From Pelomyxa schiedti (taxonomy: Eukaryota; Evosea; Pelobiontida; Pelomyxidae), in contig JAHLWZ010000693.1 in NCBI GenBank assembly GCA_020536535.1, positions 1 to 64,000 on the forward strand: a stretch of 64,000 bases of DNA, given 5' to 3'. The translations under genes and the position numbers were made by a program. The notes below the pieces were generated by a model. The model did no database searches. It was not told the origin of the DNA and was given only the letters and a program-made list of their open reading frames with translations. This document shows, one piece after another, positions 1-12,341 of the stretch (the stretch's first letter is position 1; every line of letters starts with the position of its first letter).

Positions 1-845
1 AGAGAAAGGAGATAAGGAGAGCCAGCGGTGCAGCGCCCGGAGGCGGCAGAGGCGACGCGGGAGCAGAGGAAGGCGAGAGGGAAAGGGGCGCAGCGGGAGG
101 CTAATTTTGGGCAAAGAAAGAATTAAGAAAGCTCTTTTACCTTGACCAATGAATCAATGTCTTTCAAATGAAGGATATCTCAGAAGTTTCTAATTAATTA
201 ATTAACTGTTTTTTTGCTCATAATTAGTTCAAAATGGTTTCTTTGTTTGTGGATCTTCAGTGTTGCTGGTACTTGCAGCTGATTTTGATGGCTCAACCAT
301 GTTTACCTGGTGTTTAAGCTTATCCTCCATGGTTTTGTGGTGGGTGTTCCACTGCTTCTTCTAGAATGGTCACAAATTGTTCCACAATTTGTGTGGTGTG
401 AAGTTGACACCAGCAGAAATAACAATGAAATTTATCAAGGAAACCTCCTTCAGTGATGCTTTGCCTTGTATACCAGTTTTTGAACATGTGGTGTTCAAAA
501 AGTACCTCAAACTCCACTTTCTGTGACAACCACAACAACTTCAGTGTTAAAACCACCAAAAAATGGTAGGTAATACAGTTTTTTTTTTGTTTTAACTGTT
601 TATAGCATATCTGGGGATTTCTCATTTCTCTTCTGAATTGCTGGTGACATTACAAGCTGCACTGCATCTCACTGACTGGGCTGCAAAAACTGGAAACATG
701 GAAACAACAAAAACAGTGGTGGCTTCTATCAAAGAAAAGCAAGCACAAGCTGTTCCACAGCAACAGCCACGCAAACACAGACCTTCAGCTTCACAAGTGG
801 CACCGCACCCATTCCCAAGGAGACTGCCACAGCACATCAGCCAAA
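1..845. other. unresolved left flank
   Basis: The first ~110 bases are GC-rich and could be the alanine/proline-rich first exon of a minus-strand gene leaving the window, as other genes here have GC-rich first exons. From 320 to 625 both strands read open for short stretches, but no known family is visible. From about 638 a short plus-strand open stretch precedes the next gene and may be one of its exons. I could not choose between these readings. Confidence 0.3.
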
Positions 846-2632
846 ATGACCCCGAAAGCGTTTAAAACCTTGGCTTGTCCGGACCACATGTTAGTAACAG
901 ATTTCGCAGAATGGTACAATCTACAGCGTTGTGTCAGAAAATCGAAATTGTCGCATCGTTGGACCCTGATTGGATAAACCACAGGCCAGGGTAACTGCGG
1001 CCGTGGTCGCCCTGCCGACGACACCGAGGCGCCCGACGTTGCCCCCGAGGACCCTCCGGCCACGGCCGCCCAGCAGCCCGTTGTGCCCCCGCCCGCGCAG
1101 CAGCAGCCTGTAGTGCCACAGCCGCCGGCGGCTCCCGACCAGGCGCCCCAGCCAGCGCCACAGGGAGCCGGCAGCGCGACCGCGGCCTCGTACCCCTCGC
1201 GCAGCGGGAGTTTGGGCAGGCGACTTTCTGGGGCGACCTACGGGCCGCCCCGTGCCTCTGGTTTTTGCACCACTGCTTGTTGTTGTTGTTGTCGTCGCAG
1301 CAGCATTGGCACCAATTTGTAGGCCAATCTCTCATACAGTGGGATAGAGAGCTTAATGCGCAGATCTTTGATAATACTGAGTTTACTTGTCCAAATTGTG
1401 TAGTCCCACTTCCCCCTTTTTCGTGAACTAAGATACAAACCCAACTATCCTGCCAGCAAATAAGAGTGAAGTTGAGAGTCTTCTCCAGCAAACCGAATCT
1501 ATTGTGTGGGTTAATGATGCACGACTTCCAACCTTCTCCTTCAATGCCATCTCCAGAGCGATACCAGTACTATGAAGAGGTTTGTATGGACACTCACTTC
1601 CACACCTCTCACTTTAACCAGTTACCTGTTATGCTTTGGGTCTTGAGGTTGACAACGTGGCGGCAGAATGCGCGGAGCTCCTTTCAGAGAAAAAGGCCAG
1701 CACTGCCCAAGGTTTGCTTATTTATTTGCCTGGTCACCCCACTCACCTCTAAACCTATACACTCGCCTTTACCAAATGCAGACCTTGTGGCGATTCTCCT
1801 GGAAAATAAAAGACCGGATCTGGCTGATAAACTGAATGAGGTCTTCTCGTCATGCCTTCCGGACTTTCGGATCGTATGTTCGGACGAAATTCAGATACAG
1901 GAGAATGGACTGGCCAGGAAGCGGAACTGGGGCCCAATGAGAAACCTTCTCCCATCTTTAGGGCTGTCAGAACCAGCGGTTTTGCAAACATACAGGCAAA
2001 GACAAAAGCCAAAAGCACACACCTCGTCAGACACTCGACATGATAGTCTACAACCTTGGAGAGGGGAGGTCAGAAGTCCTCCATACTCACGCTCGGGTGG
2101 TTATTGAACGAAATGGCAACAGACTTGCAACTTTACCCTGGCCCATTACAGAGGCAATTGCAGACCGGTTCTTTGATGAAGTACTTCCACTCCTAGTGGA
2201 ATTTGAGGTTCGCTAGTTCTCTTCAACCTAGCTCAGATAATCATAACAATCAGATAAACCGCATACGCCAGAAGGAACTTGTTGTGGATGTGGGTGTACT
2301 CTCACAATTGGCAATGATACTTTTGTTGTTGCGGAACTACATAAAGTGCAGACCAAGGTTGCCGCTGAAGAGAGGATAAGGAAGCTGGCTGTATCACACA
2401 CATTCTGATATCTGCCGGCTGGACTGTAAAGTTTGCTTCTTTTTTGAGGAAAAAAAGAATTGCGTAATTACATAGAAACCTTTTCTGTTGGCTACTTGAA
2501 GGATGCCACTGAGGCCCTTGTCTCACTCCTTGTACAGTTGTTGAGGGGAATCACTGTTAATTATTGGACACTGAGGAGGGGGAATCCTTTGATTATCTGG
2601 ATTTTGCTTATAAAAAAAGGGTGTGGAAGTGA
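846..2632 (+). CDS. unrecognised multi-exon protein
   Basis: I do not recognise this gene. An ATG at 846 opens a 43-codon stretch. A GC-rich Pro/Gln/Ala-rich segment follows at about 975-1240. Then come exon-like pieces: about 1466-1570 (ends NAISRAIPVL); about 1650-1711 (AECAELLSEKKAS); 1785-1890, after an acceptor at about 1784 (LLENKRPDLADKLNEVF); about 2040-2210 (THARVVIERNGNR, then an acidic helix-like FFDEVLPLLVEFE); about 2305-2390; and a last exon ending DYLDFAYKKRVWK with a stop at 2630-2632. Frame changes between pieces coincide with plausible GT-AG introns, and the acidic/hydrophobic patterning looks coding. The true start may lie further upstream. The p24 gene starts about 110 bases downstream on the same strand. 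Confidence covers the existence of a gene, not its function. Confidence 0.35.
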
Positions 2633-2742
2633 GCTCCCCATTGGGTATAGCGCTCGTTGACAGGTCTGATCCCAGTCCTGAACGAAGTAGTAGCTTAGCT
2701 GATCAACTTCAGGTTCCTTCACTGAATCTCAATTCTCAGTGT

Positions 2743-3645
2743 ATGTGGGCGATTAGGGTGGTTGTCGTAGCGGTGGTTCTGTCAGCTATGCCGTCTCTTG
2801 TTACTTGTGGGTGGAGAGGATCCGCCTTCGTCACGTATAGTTCAAACTCCCATAAGTGCTTTCTGGAGGATCTCGCCTCCGCTACCGAGTTGCGAGCACG
2901 GTTGCTGCCTGCTTTTTTTTTTTTTTTTGTGTTTTTTTTTTTTTCTTAACCTTGGACTTGCAGCTACTCATTGCACCACTCGTCACATTTACAGTTTGAT
3001 GAAGGTCAGAGACTGGCCATTCGTCACCATGGGGACAATTCTTTCGAATCAAGGAATTTGACTGGAGACCAAGACCTCGGTGCTTATGTTGTAAGTTCGG
3101 TTCAGGATCCCCTAGGGAATCTTGTTCACGAAGTTCCTAACGGTACTAGCTATTCAAAAGAAGAATCCCACACATTATATTCATTTTCCCTTCAGGCGAC
3201 TCTGATGGGGAAGTTTTATACACCACTAAGATGGCTGGGCAGCACAAAATATGTTTCTCTGTAAAGAAAGTTGACAAGCAGATGTGGTTTTCTAGTAAGA
3301 CATACAATTCACAACAATCATATGTGTGTGATTGGATTTTTACTCTCAGCTCTGTATCCATTTGTCACTAACTCTATCTACCAGAAACTCTTTGTGGAGA
3401 TTCTCACAGGAGTAGATGCTAGAGACTACAAACCAAAGCTCGGAGACAACGCAGCCCAACTGGAAACTCACGTGCTTCGTGCAAATGACCTTGTTGCACA
3501 GGTGAGGGCGGAACAGACTCTAGCAAAGGAAAGGGGTGCAAAGTTTTATGCTGTCAGTGATACTACAAGAAGGAGACTATTGGTGTGGGTCGTTGTTCAG
3601 GCTCTTATTTTGCTTGGTTGCTGTGCTTGGTATGACCTCTTTTGA
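2743..3645 (+). CDS. p24/TMED (emp24/gp25L) family cargo receptor
   Basis: Type I membrane cargo receptor of COPI/COPII vesicles cycling between ER and Golgi. The ATG at 2743 gives a signal peptide (MWAIRVVVVAVVLSAMPS), then a GOLD-domain start with the expected cysteine context (SHKCFLEDLASATEL). Four exons join in frame: 2743-2900, 2964-3142, 3196-3294 and 3385-3645, with introns of 63, 53 and 90 nt. The second GOLD cysteine appears in GQHKICFSVKK. The last exon has the membrane-proximal coiled coil (RANDLVAQVRAEQTLAKERG) and a C-terminal transmembrane helix (LLVWVVVQALILLGCCAWY) with a very short tail (DLF). The tail lacks an obvious dilysine COPI signal, so coat sorting would rely on the aromatic/hydrophobic end. 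The joined length of about 230 residues suits the family. Confidence 0.85.
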
Positions 3646-3882
3646 TATGTTGTTGTACTCACAACACCTAGGCAAACCTGGTCACTGCACAACTTCTTGA
3701 AAGCAAAAAAAGCTTTCTAGTGTACCAAAAATGTGCATTTGTGTAAGCTTAAGAGTTGGCCCATTGAACTAAATGGCTCGAAAAAGTATTTTGGTCGGTT
3801 TTCTTGGTTTTTTTTCTTTCTTCTGTCCTAGTGCCGCATTACAGCCATCTCCGCATCTGTAATAATAAGGAAGGGAGATAGT

Positions 3883-4934
3883 CTAAAAACAAAACAAACC
3901 TGAGGGAGTGGCAGGGAATCCTAAATCAAATGGAGAAAGGTGAACGTCAAGAACGTACTTGAACAGGTGTGGTGGAATGTGGTCACAGAGTATAACACCA
4001 TTTGCTGATTCGAAGAATTGAAGGCCCTCTGTCAAGAATAAATAAAAGAGATATCGTTTGGCAGAAAAGTTCACCAGAAAGTGCTCGTTCAAGGTTGATA
4101 AAGATGAATGTATCACAAGTTCCTCTCATTCCTTTTCAAGCATCAGTACGGAGGAGAAAATGTACCAGTGGGATTGTACCGCTAATTACATTGCCACCAC
4201 TCAGACCTTTGGCACAGTGCACATGGTTGCGGGACATCCTGAGAGATGGAATAAGGAGCAACGAAAAGTTTATGCCCAAGGGTCGGTTTTACTTTGACAA
4301 TCCCGTTGCCTTGATTTGAGGCCAAAACCTATTTGAAACAAAAAAAAAACATTAGGCCTCAAGAGAGCCAAATTGCCAACATCCATACTTCCTGTAAGTA
4401 CCATGCACCACAACTGGATAACTTGCTGCATTCGCTATTGGAGTCAGTGCCAATTCAGGAACCTTTCAACGAAATCAATTAGTAGGCATGATAGTCAGTA
4501 CAGGGACCTACGTCAATGGAGTGACCTTGGTTTGCACGTATATAGAGCTTGCCGTTCCTGGTCTCCAACGCAAACCGCTGTTTGTTGTTATTCTCCACAA
4601 TACGCCTAACATCATCAACTGTGGCAATAAGTCAGAGTTCTGAAGAAACAACAAACAAAAAAAAACAAAAAAACACCCCTGGGATATTATAAGAGGAAAA
4701 CAACAACAACAACAACAACAACAACAGCAACAGCAACAACAACAGCAACAACAACAACAACAAACCTGTCACACCCCTGAATCGATTATGGGTCAAAACG
4801 TCATCCACGAGGGCAAATCCGTCAGCGCCGATTGGCACGTGAGCCTGCACCGCCCCGTGCCTCAACATCCACGACAAGCTCTTGGACAATTTCACCTCGG
4901 GTGATTCCTCCCTGCCTCCTCGCCGCGACGACAT
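3883..4934 (-). CDS. TPT1: tRNA 2'-phosphotransferase (Tpt1/KptA family)
   Basis: This enzyme removes the splice-junction 2'-phosphate from ligated tRNA using NAD+, the last step of fungal/plant-type tRNA splicing. Visible family blocks on the minus strand are: LSKSLSWMLRHGA near the N-terminus; DGFALVDDVL; then, after an intron, VDDVRRIVENNNKQRFAL and RANQGHSI; HGTY, followed across an intron by FWPQIKATGLSK; MSRNHVHCA; FINLERAL; and GLQFFESANGVIL. These are the conserved R/H/R motifs and the VILT-like end of the Tpt1 fold in the right order. I chose ATG 4934 (MSSRRGG) because it lies just before the first conserved block; an in-frame upstream start at 5042 would add a low-complexity leader. 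The first intron contains a CAA/CAG microsatellite. SEN54, of the same pathway, lies about 33 kb away. Confidence 0.85.
4701..4764. repeat. CAA/CAG trinucleotide microsatellite in TPT1 intron
   Basis: About 21 tandem CAA units with interspersed CAG units on the plus strand. The tract lies inside the first intron of the minus-strand phosphotransferase gene, just downstream of the donor, where it reads as TTG repeats on the transcribed strand. Confidence 0.8.
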
Positions 4935-5344
4935 GACTGACCGCAAAAGCCCACACAAGCAACGAATGGTAACGAATGGCGTATGATTATTATGATTATG
5001 ATTATTAACCCGAAATTTTCTTAACACGGAGTTCAACTTCATCTTTCAGGCACAGGAACACGCAGCTGAAACCACCAGGCACCACGTTGGATGAAGTTTC
5101 AATGCTCTGAACAACGAGAATCGGAGAGTATGGTTCACTCCAGAACAAAGAGGTGGTCCTTCCATTTATTGCATCTTGTTCCGAACATAACAGTGTGGTA
5201 TTGCCAAGAGATTGGCGTCGAATTTCGCCAATCAAGTAAACAACGCGAAAGGCGAGAAGAAACAAGAAAAAAAAATCAGGAGATCTCGTTGGGTGTGGTG
5301 TGAGCCGAAGTCAGTCAGAGTGACGGCAAAAGACGCCCCCGGAA
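4935..5344. promoter_or_regulatory. divergent promoter region between TPT1 and TRAPPC8
   Basis: About 410 bases separate the two divergent start codons. Short open frames exist here on both strands (for example 5005-5265 minus) but none has a recognisable motif. No clear TATA box is visible. Leading exons of either neighbour could lie here. Confidence 0.4.
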
Positions 5345-8300
5345 ATGAACGTAGCAGATATCCACACTGTGGTCAAGTTCAGCATGACGCCATCTGTTTT
5401 AGTGCTTGTCAATGAAAGTGTGGAGATGGCTTGTTTGCATTCCACGGGCGTCAGTCTACATGAACTTCTGTTACAGAGAGCAGTGTCACGTGTGCAGACT
5501 TCCTCCCACTTTTTTTTTTTTTTTTTTTTTTGCACAGTTGGTGAATTTAATAACATTCTATGGCAGTGGACACCTCTTCCAGTGATTGCAAGGTAAATCA
5601 CCTGCGATTCGTTACCGAAGAGCAGGTTCGCGGACTCCCTACTTGTGTGAGGGAGTCGATACTGTTGCGTGCGATTTCACCTGCTGTTTTTGATAGTTAT
5701 TCGAACTTCTCATTGTGCCATCCTTCACAAGTAGTTGATTTCCTAAAGAGTACTTTTTCCCCCACTTATCTCTCTGCCTCATGTCCACACAATTCTCACA
5801 TTCAATTAAGTGTACCCTTCTCCCACTCCTTGGTTCGCTCACTTTCAGTGGTTATACACACAACTAGTTGGATGTTGTCCTTATGGGACACTTGACCATC
5901 CCTCTGCATGTAATTGCTTTCTTTGTGTCCATCGTATTGTAGAATATCGTTAACTTTGAGCCAGGCATTGTTGTGGCATCAGCCGATAGTGATTCGCTTC
6001 CAGTGATTGAGCTTGGAAGACTATGGCCACCTGGAGGTCATTCTCTTTTCAGAGAAAAACCTTTCATGGATAATGCAATACCTATATTCTATCTCTTAGT
6101 TCAGTTCCAAGGTGATTTCAGTTGTAAAAACCAAACTCAAGGAATGATAGATACCCCTGTAAAGAAAGTAGAAGCTATGTTAAAAGACGTGCACAGTACA
6201 TTCGGATCCAGGAATTGTGGGCTACTAAAGCTCAAATCTTTCTATGATTGCCCAACACCTGCTCCTCCACAGATCCCTTTTTCTACTGTATCTGGGCTCT
6301 CTCCCCCAACTCCAGTAAGCGGTCCTCCTTTGCAGCTTTGGAACTAATCTCTCCCAGTTGTCGGAAGATGAAAAACAACAAATTGACAGAGTAATTAATT
6401 CTGTTGCTGGTCTTGTCTCTGCATATATTTCTCGCACAATCGAGTCCCTAGTGTCACAAGTAAATCACTTGATAATTTTTATTATTAGAATTTTATTTTG
6501 TTGCTTACAGTCAATAGATGCAGTCATCACGCAAATCAGTTGGGTAAGGGACTTTCATTCCTTTCCTTATTTTTATTCTTTCATACAGTGGCAAGATAAA
6601 AAATATACTTCGACGTGAAACCTCAAGTTCTGGGTATAATGGTTAATAAATGGAAAACAGTACCATCTTACTCCATGCAGAGTTGGCTATATAGCTCCCC
6701 AAACACCCCTGCCTTCCAATTGTCGAACCTTTGAAGAAGCCACATTACGGCATGCAGATTGTTGCATTCTAACTGGGGATATAGAAAGTGCAGCCAAATC
6801 TTACGCCCTAATCGAGCAGCGAAATGATAAATTTTCCCCGTATCATGCATATGCCAGGGTATTCTTTTCTTTTTCTTGGATCCTTGTGTTTAAAATTAAA
6901 ATAAAAGGAAATGATGGCATTGATATCCCTGTTCACAGATGGCAGAGATTGTGATTCTGGATTCGAACAAGCCTTTAAGGAATACTGTAGTAGGTTGTTT
7001 TCATTTCTTTTTTCCCCCTCGCTTTAGAGATAATTAATTAATTTCTCTTCAGCAATGAATATCACCTTGCAACTCGTGTAATAATGATGCACGCATGGTG
7101 CCATAAGTTAAGAGGAAATTTCAAATCGGCTTCTGAGAGATACTACTCTATCACTGACCAAGTAGCTGCCCTCCAACCATACATTTTGCTGAAGTTGTTT
7201 TAACAGCCACCAAGCCCAAAGAGAGATGACCTAGGCCAGTTGGTAAAAGCGTTTTTATTGGAGCAAGGTGCTTTCTGTCATCTCCATGGTTCACCACCAA
7301 TGCTTCGAAAATTTGGCTTCCGCTTGACTTCAGCAGGGGCAATATTTGGATCGATGGGACAAGTGCCCTTCTGCTACATTTTCGCTACAACTTACCTTTA
7401 CTCAAAAGGGTAGTCATGCATTGCGTTGTTATCTCCTAACAAGAGGTTCGTGCTCTATTGACACACCACCGCAGTTGCTTGCTACCATGGATCAACAACG
7501 CTGTTGGTGGGTCGCAAGTGGCCAAAGTCTTCAAACACTTGTGGAATACACCTACTTGCATGGACGACTTGACGAAGCGTTTAGATTTGCCGAAATACTG
7601 CTAAAGGAATGCACAAGACAACCATTCCAGATTCAAAGCAGCATTTTAAGACAATACATATTCATATGCAAGGTTCATTATTTAATGATCTTTCTCTCTG
7701 AGAACCTTGTTGCCACAGAAAAAAGGGTTCCGTTCTGCAGTTCCTATTTCTCTTCCATGCATTCAACCCGGAAGCCTTCAAGTCGCTCTGAATGACGACT
7801 ACCCATCTTGCTCAGATTGCGTTCTTCCAGTTCAGAAGTGAGTATTTTTTCCCACCCTATTTCCAATATCCTTGCAGAGGTTCTAAGACTGCTGTTTCGT
7901 TGGAATCCTTTCACATTGAAGCAGATCTCCATAACCCTTTACTTTTGTCTCTTCAACTTCAACAAATTCATGTCTTTGCTGAAGGTGACTTTGCATAACA
8001 TTACCAAAATTAACTGGTGAACAACAAGATTCACACAATGAAGTGGTCAGTAATTCAGTTGACCTTGTACTGCCCCCTGGTGAAAATCATCGAGTTGAGT
8101 TTGACATAACACCAATTCTTGATGGAGAATTTACACTCAAGGGGCTCCGTTTTCTACTTTCTGGGGTTGTGTGGGGTCAACTAGAGATGACCCGGATATT
8201 GTGCACTTCCAATTCTCGTAGACTCGTTTCTTCTCCAAGAGAAATGGAGCGACCACCGGAGGGCCTCGTATTTGCTCCACTGCCGCCATCTGGTCTTCCC

Positions 8301-10447
8301 CTTGACTTCACACCAGTATCTGTTGATGTGTCACTACCATCTGCCCTTCTTGTTTTGAATACTAGTTCTATGCCAAATGTCCTTCTAGAGGGCGAGTGCT
8401 GTTTATATTCCTTTTGTGTTATGAATGGCAGTAGAGTGGCAGCCAACAGTCTTTCCCTTGCTTTTTCTCATACTGCATTCTTTGTACCAGTCACTGAAGC
8501 AGATTACCAACTTCACCAGCAACAGTGCACAGCCAAAACAGTGCGAGCAGAGGAGTCTCCAAAACCACAAGTTCCCAAGCCAGTCATTGTGAGACCAAGA
8601 AAGGCATCAAATCCAACTCAATCAGCAGTGGCAGATGCAGAGAAAGCTTCTGCCTCAGCAACAACACCCCACGAGCCAGACATTCCAACCACAGTTTCAT
8701 TTGCATCAGCAGGTGTAACTGACTCTGGATCCGGCACCACCTGGTTTCCAGTGTCCGGCACCTCACAACCTCATAGTAGAATGTTGATACCTTTTTGGAT
8801 CAGGTAACCTTCCTTTCAATGGAAATTTTCATTCCTCTTACATATCAAGACCAAAACAAACTGCTGGCCTTCAACATTTCGTATGTTCCTTTTTTACCTA
8901 ATGCCTTTGTGACAGTTCTTAGACTATGCACATTGTACTTCGCTACTTCTCTGATAGCAATCCTACAAAACCAAGATTCACGCACAAACATGTGCAAGTT
9001 ATCATAGTTCCTACACTGAAGTTAACTCCTTTCTTGCACTCCTCTCCGTCGGACTGTTATTCTAACACTTTGCACCTCCAGGTTTTTAGATTCAACTTTT
9101 GGGTAATTAATTTCTATTTAGGTAGAAAACTTGCATCAATCTGTATCAATAACACTGCGACAAATATCATGCCTTAGTTCCTACACACTGTTACCAAATC
9201 CTCTTGTTGCATCAGCAGACCCCTTACCCCCACAGGTGGCTTTAGGGATTCATACATTTTCTAAATTTTTTTCCCTAGTCCTCGCGCAGTTTGTTCTACA
9301 AAATGAATTCTCCCTGGAGAGATGGCGCACAAGATAAGAGTGTCACTTCCCATACCTACTCTGATATTACCGAACACAAACATATTGACACCACTCAATC
9401 ACCCTATTCCGATTATGTTAATGCTGAGAGGAAACCCTATGGTGAAATCTTCATCCCTTCTGAAATTTTACATTACAGTAACAACACTTAGTTCCTCGAT
9501 TTGGACAGGCCGATTTTGTTGTTCATTGGGAGGCAAACACTCAACAAACTCACGTTGGCTACCACGTAGCCCCAGCAGTACAACTGGAAAAATTTGCTAC
9601 AGATGTCTCTGCTGAGAAACGGATCGGTGAATTATCAATCCACTTTCCTGCAGTACCTCCTGTTACTCATGACTTTGCTCGCCACAGGTTTTTTCCCCCT
9701 CCGCTTGTTGAACAAAGATATATATATATAACCTTAAAACAACAACAAAACCAGATTCTGCGAAGTGGCAGTTGAACTACACGTCAAAAGTTGTTCTTCC
9801 ATGCCCATTGCCGTTACAGTGGAAGCAACACGGTACTATCGTAACAGACACAACTTTACTCTAAAAACGAACACACGCACAGGCCGCCGAATAGGAGCTA
9901 CTTGTGGTCCGGATTTACAAACGAGACCAAGAAGCTGAAATTTCACCAGCACATGGTCGTCAAAGCAATCGCCTGCGTGTCTCATGCCGGCGACTTTGAT
10001 CTCAGCAGCTTCAAGATTTCGTACCTCGGGACCTCTTCTGCCTACTTCATGAGCCCGCCAACGGCCCCGGCACCGGCACCGGCCCCCGAGGAAGTCCACC
10101 AACAATCCAAACCAAAACCACAGGCACCACAACCACAACCGCAACCGCAATCACAACCGCAATCAACATTCCCTCAGTCACCAACACCATCTTCACCAAC
10201 ACAACTGGGCGGCGGGGCAGCATCATCACCACAAGCGCACTCGTCGCCATCGCCATCATCCAGCACCACAGCATCCTCACAACCAATCAGCAGCAATAGC
10301 CCATCACTGTCGGCAGTATCTTCAACAAACAGCCCCAGTGTCAAACCTAGGAAACCACAGCACCCCACAGCACCCCCACCAACTCCACCTGGTCAATTCG
10401 ACCTCCACAACCTCGTGCACAACGTGGTGTCTGTCTATACCATCTAG
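5345..10447 (+). CDS. TRAPPC8: TRAPP complex subunit 8-like (Trs85 family)
   Basis: Subunit of the TRAPPIII tethering complex (Rab1/Ypt1 exchange, ER-Golgi traffic and autophagy). The ATG at 5345 begins with a block typical of the Trs85 N-terminus (SMTPSVLVLVNESVEMA, then GVSLHELLL). Many exons follow, separated by 40-90-nt, often poly-T, introns. These include a mid-region with LSEDEKQQIDRVINSVA, and a helical repeat section of the TPR-like kind with EEATLRHADCCILTGDIESA, HAWCHKLRGNFKSASERYY and FRFAEILLKE. The later part has the beta-rich Trs85 C-terminal pattern (LPPGENHRVEFDITPILDGE; LKGLRFLLSGVVWG). Odd features are a Ser/Thr/Ala-rich insertion at about 8540-8760 and a long Pro/Gln/Ser-rich disordered stretch at about 10050-10390, before the stop at 10445-10447. 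Exon junctions between 8800 and 9900 are not individually resolved. An expansion of the family protein is more likely than a second gene. Confidence 0.7.
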
Positions 10448-10638
10448 TACAAGTAGAAACAAAACCAAAACAAACGTGGACATTTAGTGTATTGCTACCC
10501 TCCAATCCACCCATTTTTCTTTTTCTACCCTACACGTGCCGAGCCTCCAAAAAGTTGATGGGCCCGGGCCGGGCCAATCACAACGCCCCCACTTGGTCTT
10601 TTTCAACGAAGAACATTTAAAAAAAGAAAATACCGAGC

Positions 10639-12341
10639 ATGGAAGAAGGTGGTGCCGGTACTGCGGTCCGAAGGGTGTCGCACGAGAGATCTAGCAGAGA
10701 CAGGCAGATCCCGCAGAGGGAAGAAGTTATGGATAACGACAGGGAGAGGGATTCAGCTGTGGCGTCTGTATCTGTCGTCGCAGAGCGAGCGGATCGAGAG
10801 CGCGACCAGCGAGAGAGAGACCAGCGGGAGCGAGACGCTGAGAGGGAGCGCGAGCGTGAAAGAGAGCGCGAGCGCGACAGGGAAAGGCAACGCGAAAGCG
10901 ACAGGGAAAGAGACCGCGAGCGGGAAAGGGAGAGGGAGAGGGAAAGAGACAAGGAAAGAGAGCGCGACAGAGAACTTATGAGGAGAGACAGGAGCCGCGA
11001 GAGGAGCAGGGAGAGGGAAAGAAGTAGGGAGAGGAGCAGAAGCAGGGAAAGGAGCAGAGAGAGGAGCAGAGATAGGGATAAGTACAGGTACAGAGATAGG
11101 AGCAGGAGCAGGAGTAGGAGCAGGGATCGTGACAGGTATGACTTCAACCACATGATGAACTTGGAGATGTCACTTGATGATCTTGGGAGGAGAGGAGCAC
11201 GCCCTAGTACGAACTATATTTCAGTATTTCGTAAGAACTGACCTCAATTTTAGGGACCTGTTTCAATTGTGGACAATTTGGGCATATTGCCGCCATGTGT
11301 AGGGCTCCTCCACCACCTTTCCCCTTTGGTCGTGGGCCTCGTGGACCATTCCCTTATGGCTCTCCGTTTTCTGCTGGTTGCTTCCAGTGTGGTCAAATGG
11401 GCCATATTGCGAGAGAATGCATGCTACGAAATTCACTTCCTCCTCATCGAATGTTTGGGGGTATGCCTCCCCCTCCAATGCCGCTTGGTCCCATAATGCC
11501 TGGTGCTGGGGGGAAATGTTTTGCCTGCGGGAGATCAGGGCACCTTGCTCGCGAGTGCCCCACCAATGATGCTGTAGGACTGAGCGCTGAAGACTCCTTG
11601 AATCGTTGTTTCGTTTGCAACAAGACTGGACACTATGCGAGGAATTGCCCAGAAAACGTTTCACAGAGTAGTGGTTGCTTCGTCTGCTCTGAGGTTACCT
11701 TACTTCACCAATCTTCTATTTTTCATTCCTTTAAGGTTGGACATATGGCAAGGGACTGTCCCAAGAGAGGCTCACACAGCCATTCAAAGCGGAGCAGTAG
11801 TCAAACTTCCACCAATCCTGATGGGTCTATGAGTATCAGTGCAGAACCCAATGTACTTGAGCCGGGGGCAATTCCCAGTACTGGGGAAAGGGACATTGCG
11901 GAGCCTGGTGCAATAGAAAGGTCAAGGTCACCTCCCAGGAAGTCACCTCCCCATTCACCCCCAAGGTCACGTCCGCATTCTCGTTCACATTCCCGTTCGA
12001 GATCCCCTACCCAACATTACCATTCCCCACCGCGAGCCCATTCCCCGCGCTCTCATTCCCCACATTTCAAGCAATCTCCTTCTCGACGATCTCATTCTCC
12101 TGTCCACGATCCTCAAAGGCGACGCTCACATTCTCCACAACGATCTCCTTCTCCTTCGCGGGGTTTCAATTCTGGGGTATGTTTCTCCTGTGGCCACCCA
12201 GGACACGTTGCGCGTGAGTGCCCTACGTACCGAGAGAACTCTGGTGTTCATTCTTGCTTTTCATGTGGGAAGTTAGGACATATGGCTAGAATGTGCCCAA
12301 ATTCCAGGTTTTTGCTGTCCTTCATTCAGTATTTTTTCTAA
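10639..12341 (+). CDS. RS-domain protein with seven CCHC zinc knuckles
   Basis: Probable nuclear RNA-binding or splicing-associated protein. Residues ~45-170 are an extreme Arg/Glu/Asp then Arg/Ser repeat (RERERE..., RSRERS...), typical of SR-like proteins. After a very short intron (11231-11253) come CCHC zinc knuckles: CFNCGQFGHIAAMC, CFQCGQMGHIAREC, CFACGRSGHLAREC, CFVCNKTGHYARNC, a fifth split by a 42-nt intron (11694-11735; CFVCSE/VGHMARDC), then after a second RS/SP/SH-rich segment CFSCGHPGHVAREC and CFSCGKLGHMARMC. This resembles the CNBP/Gis2 knuckle family, but the RS arms point to pre-mRNA handling. The frame closes at 12339-12341; an additional splice near 12308 could replace the last residues. 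The start ATG at 10639 follows an A-rich leader. Confidence 0.8.
11231..11253 (+). other. candidate 23-nt intron
   Basis: A segment starting gtaag and ending ttttag. Removing it joins the RS-domain frame (phase 1, TTT C) to the first zinc-knuckle frame (GG ACC TGT TTC). It contains ctgac, a branch-point-like string. I found no other donor/acceptor pair in the right phase with comparable consensus; without removal the RS frame ends at once at a stop. Confidence 0.55.

Noticed and set aside
320-625. Minus-strand 101-codon frame near the left edge
   Set aside because: Overlaps equally open plus-strand pieces; no family recognised and no supporting splice partners in view.
5005-5265. Minus-strand 86-codon frame upstream of TPT1
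   Set aside because: No motif, no clear start and no splice that joins it in phase to TPT1; left as promoter region.
10617-11153. Long antisense frames (Leu/Ser- and Pro/Ala-rich) opposite the RS repeat
   Set aside because: Direct consequence of the repetitive RS codons; the plus-strand RS protein with zinc knuckles explains the sequence.
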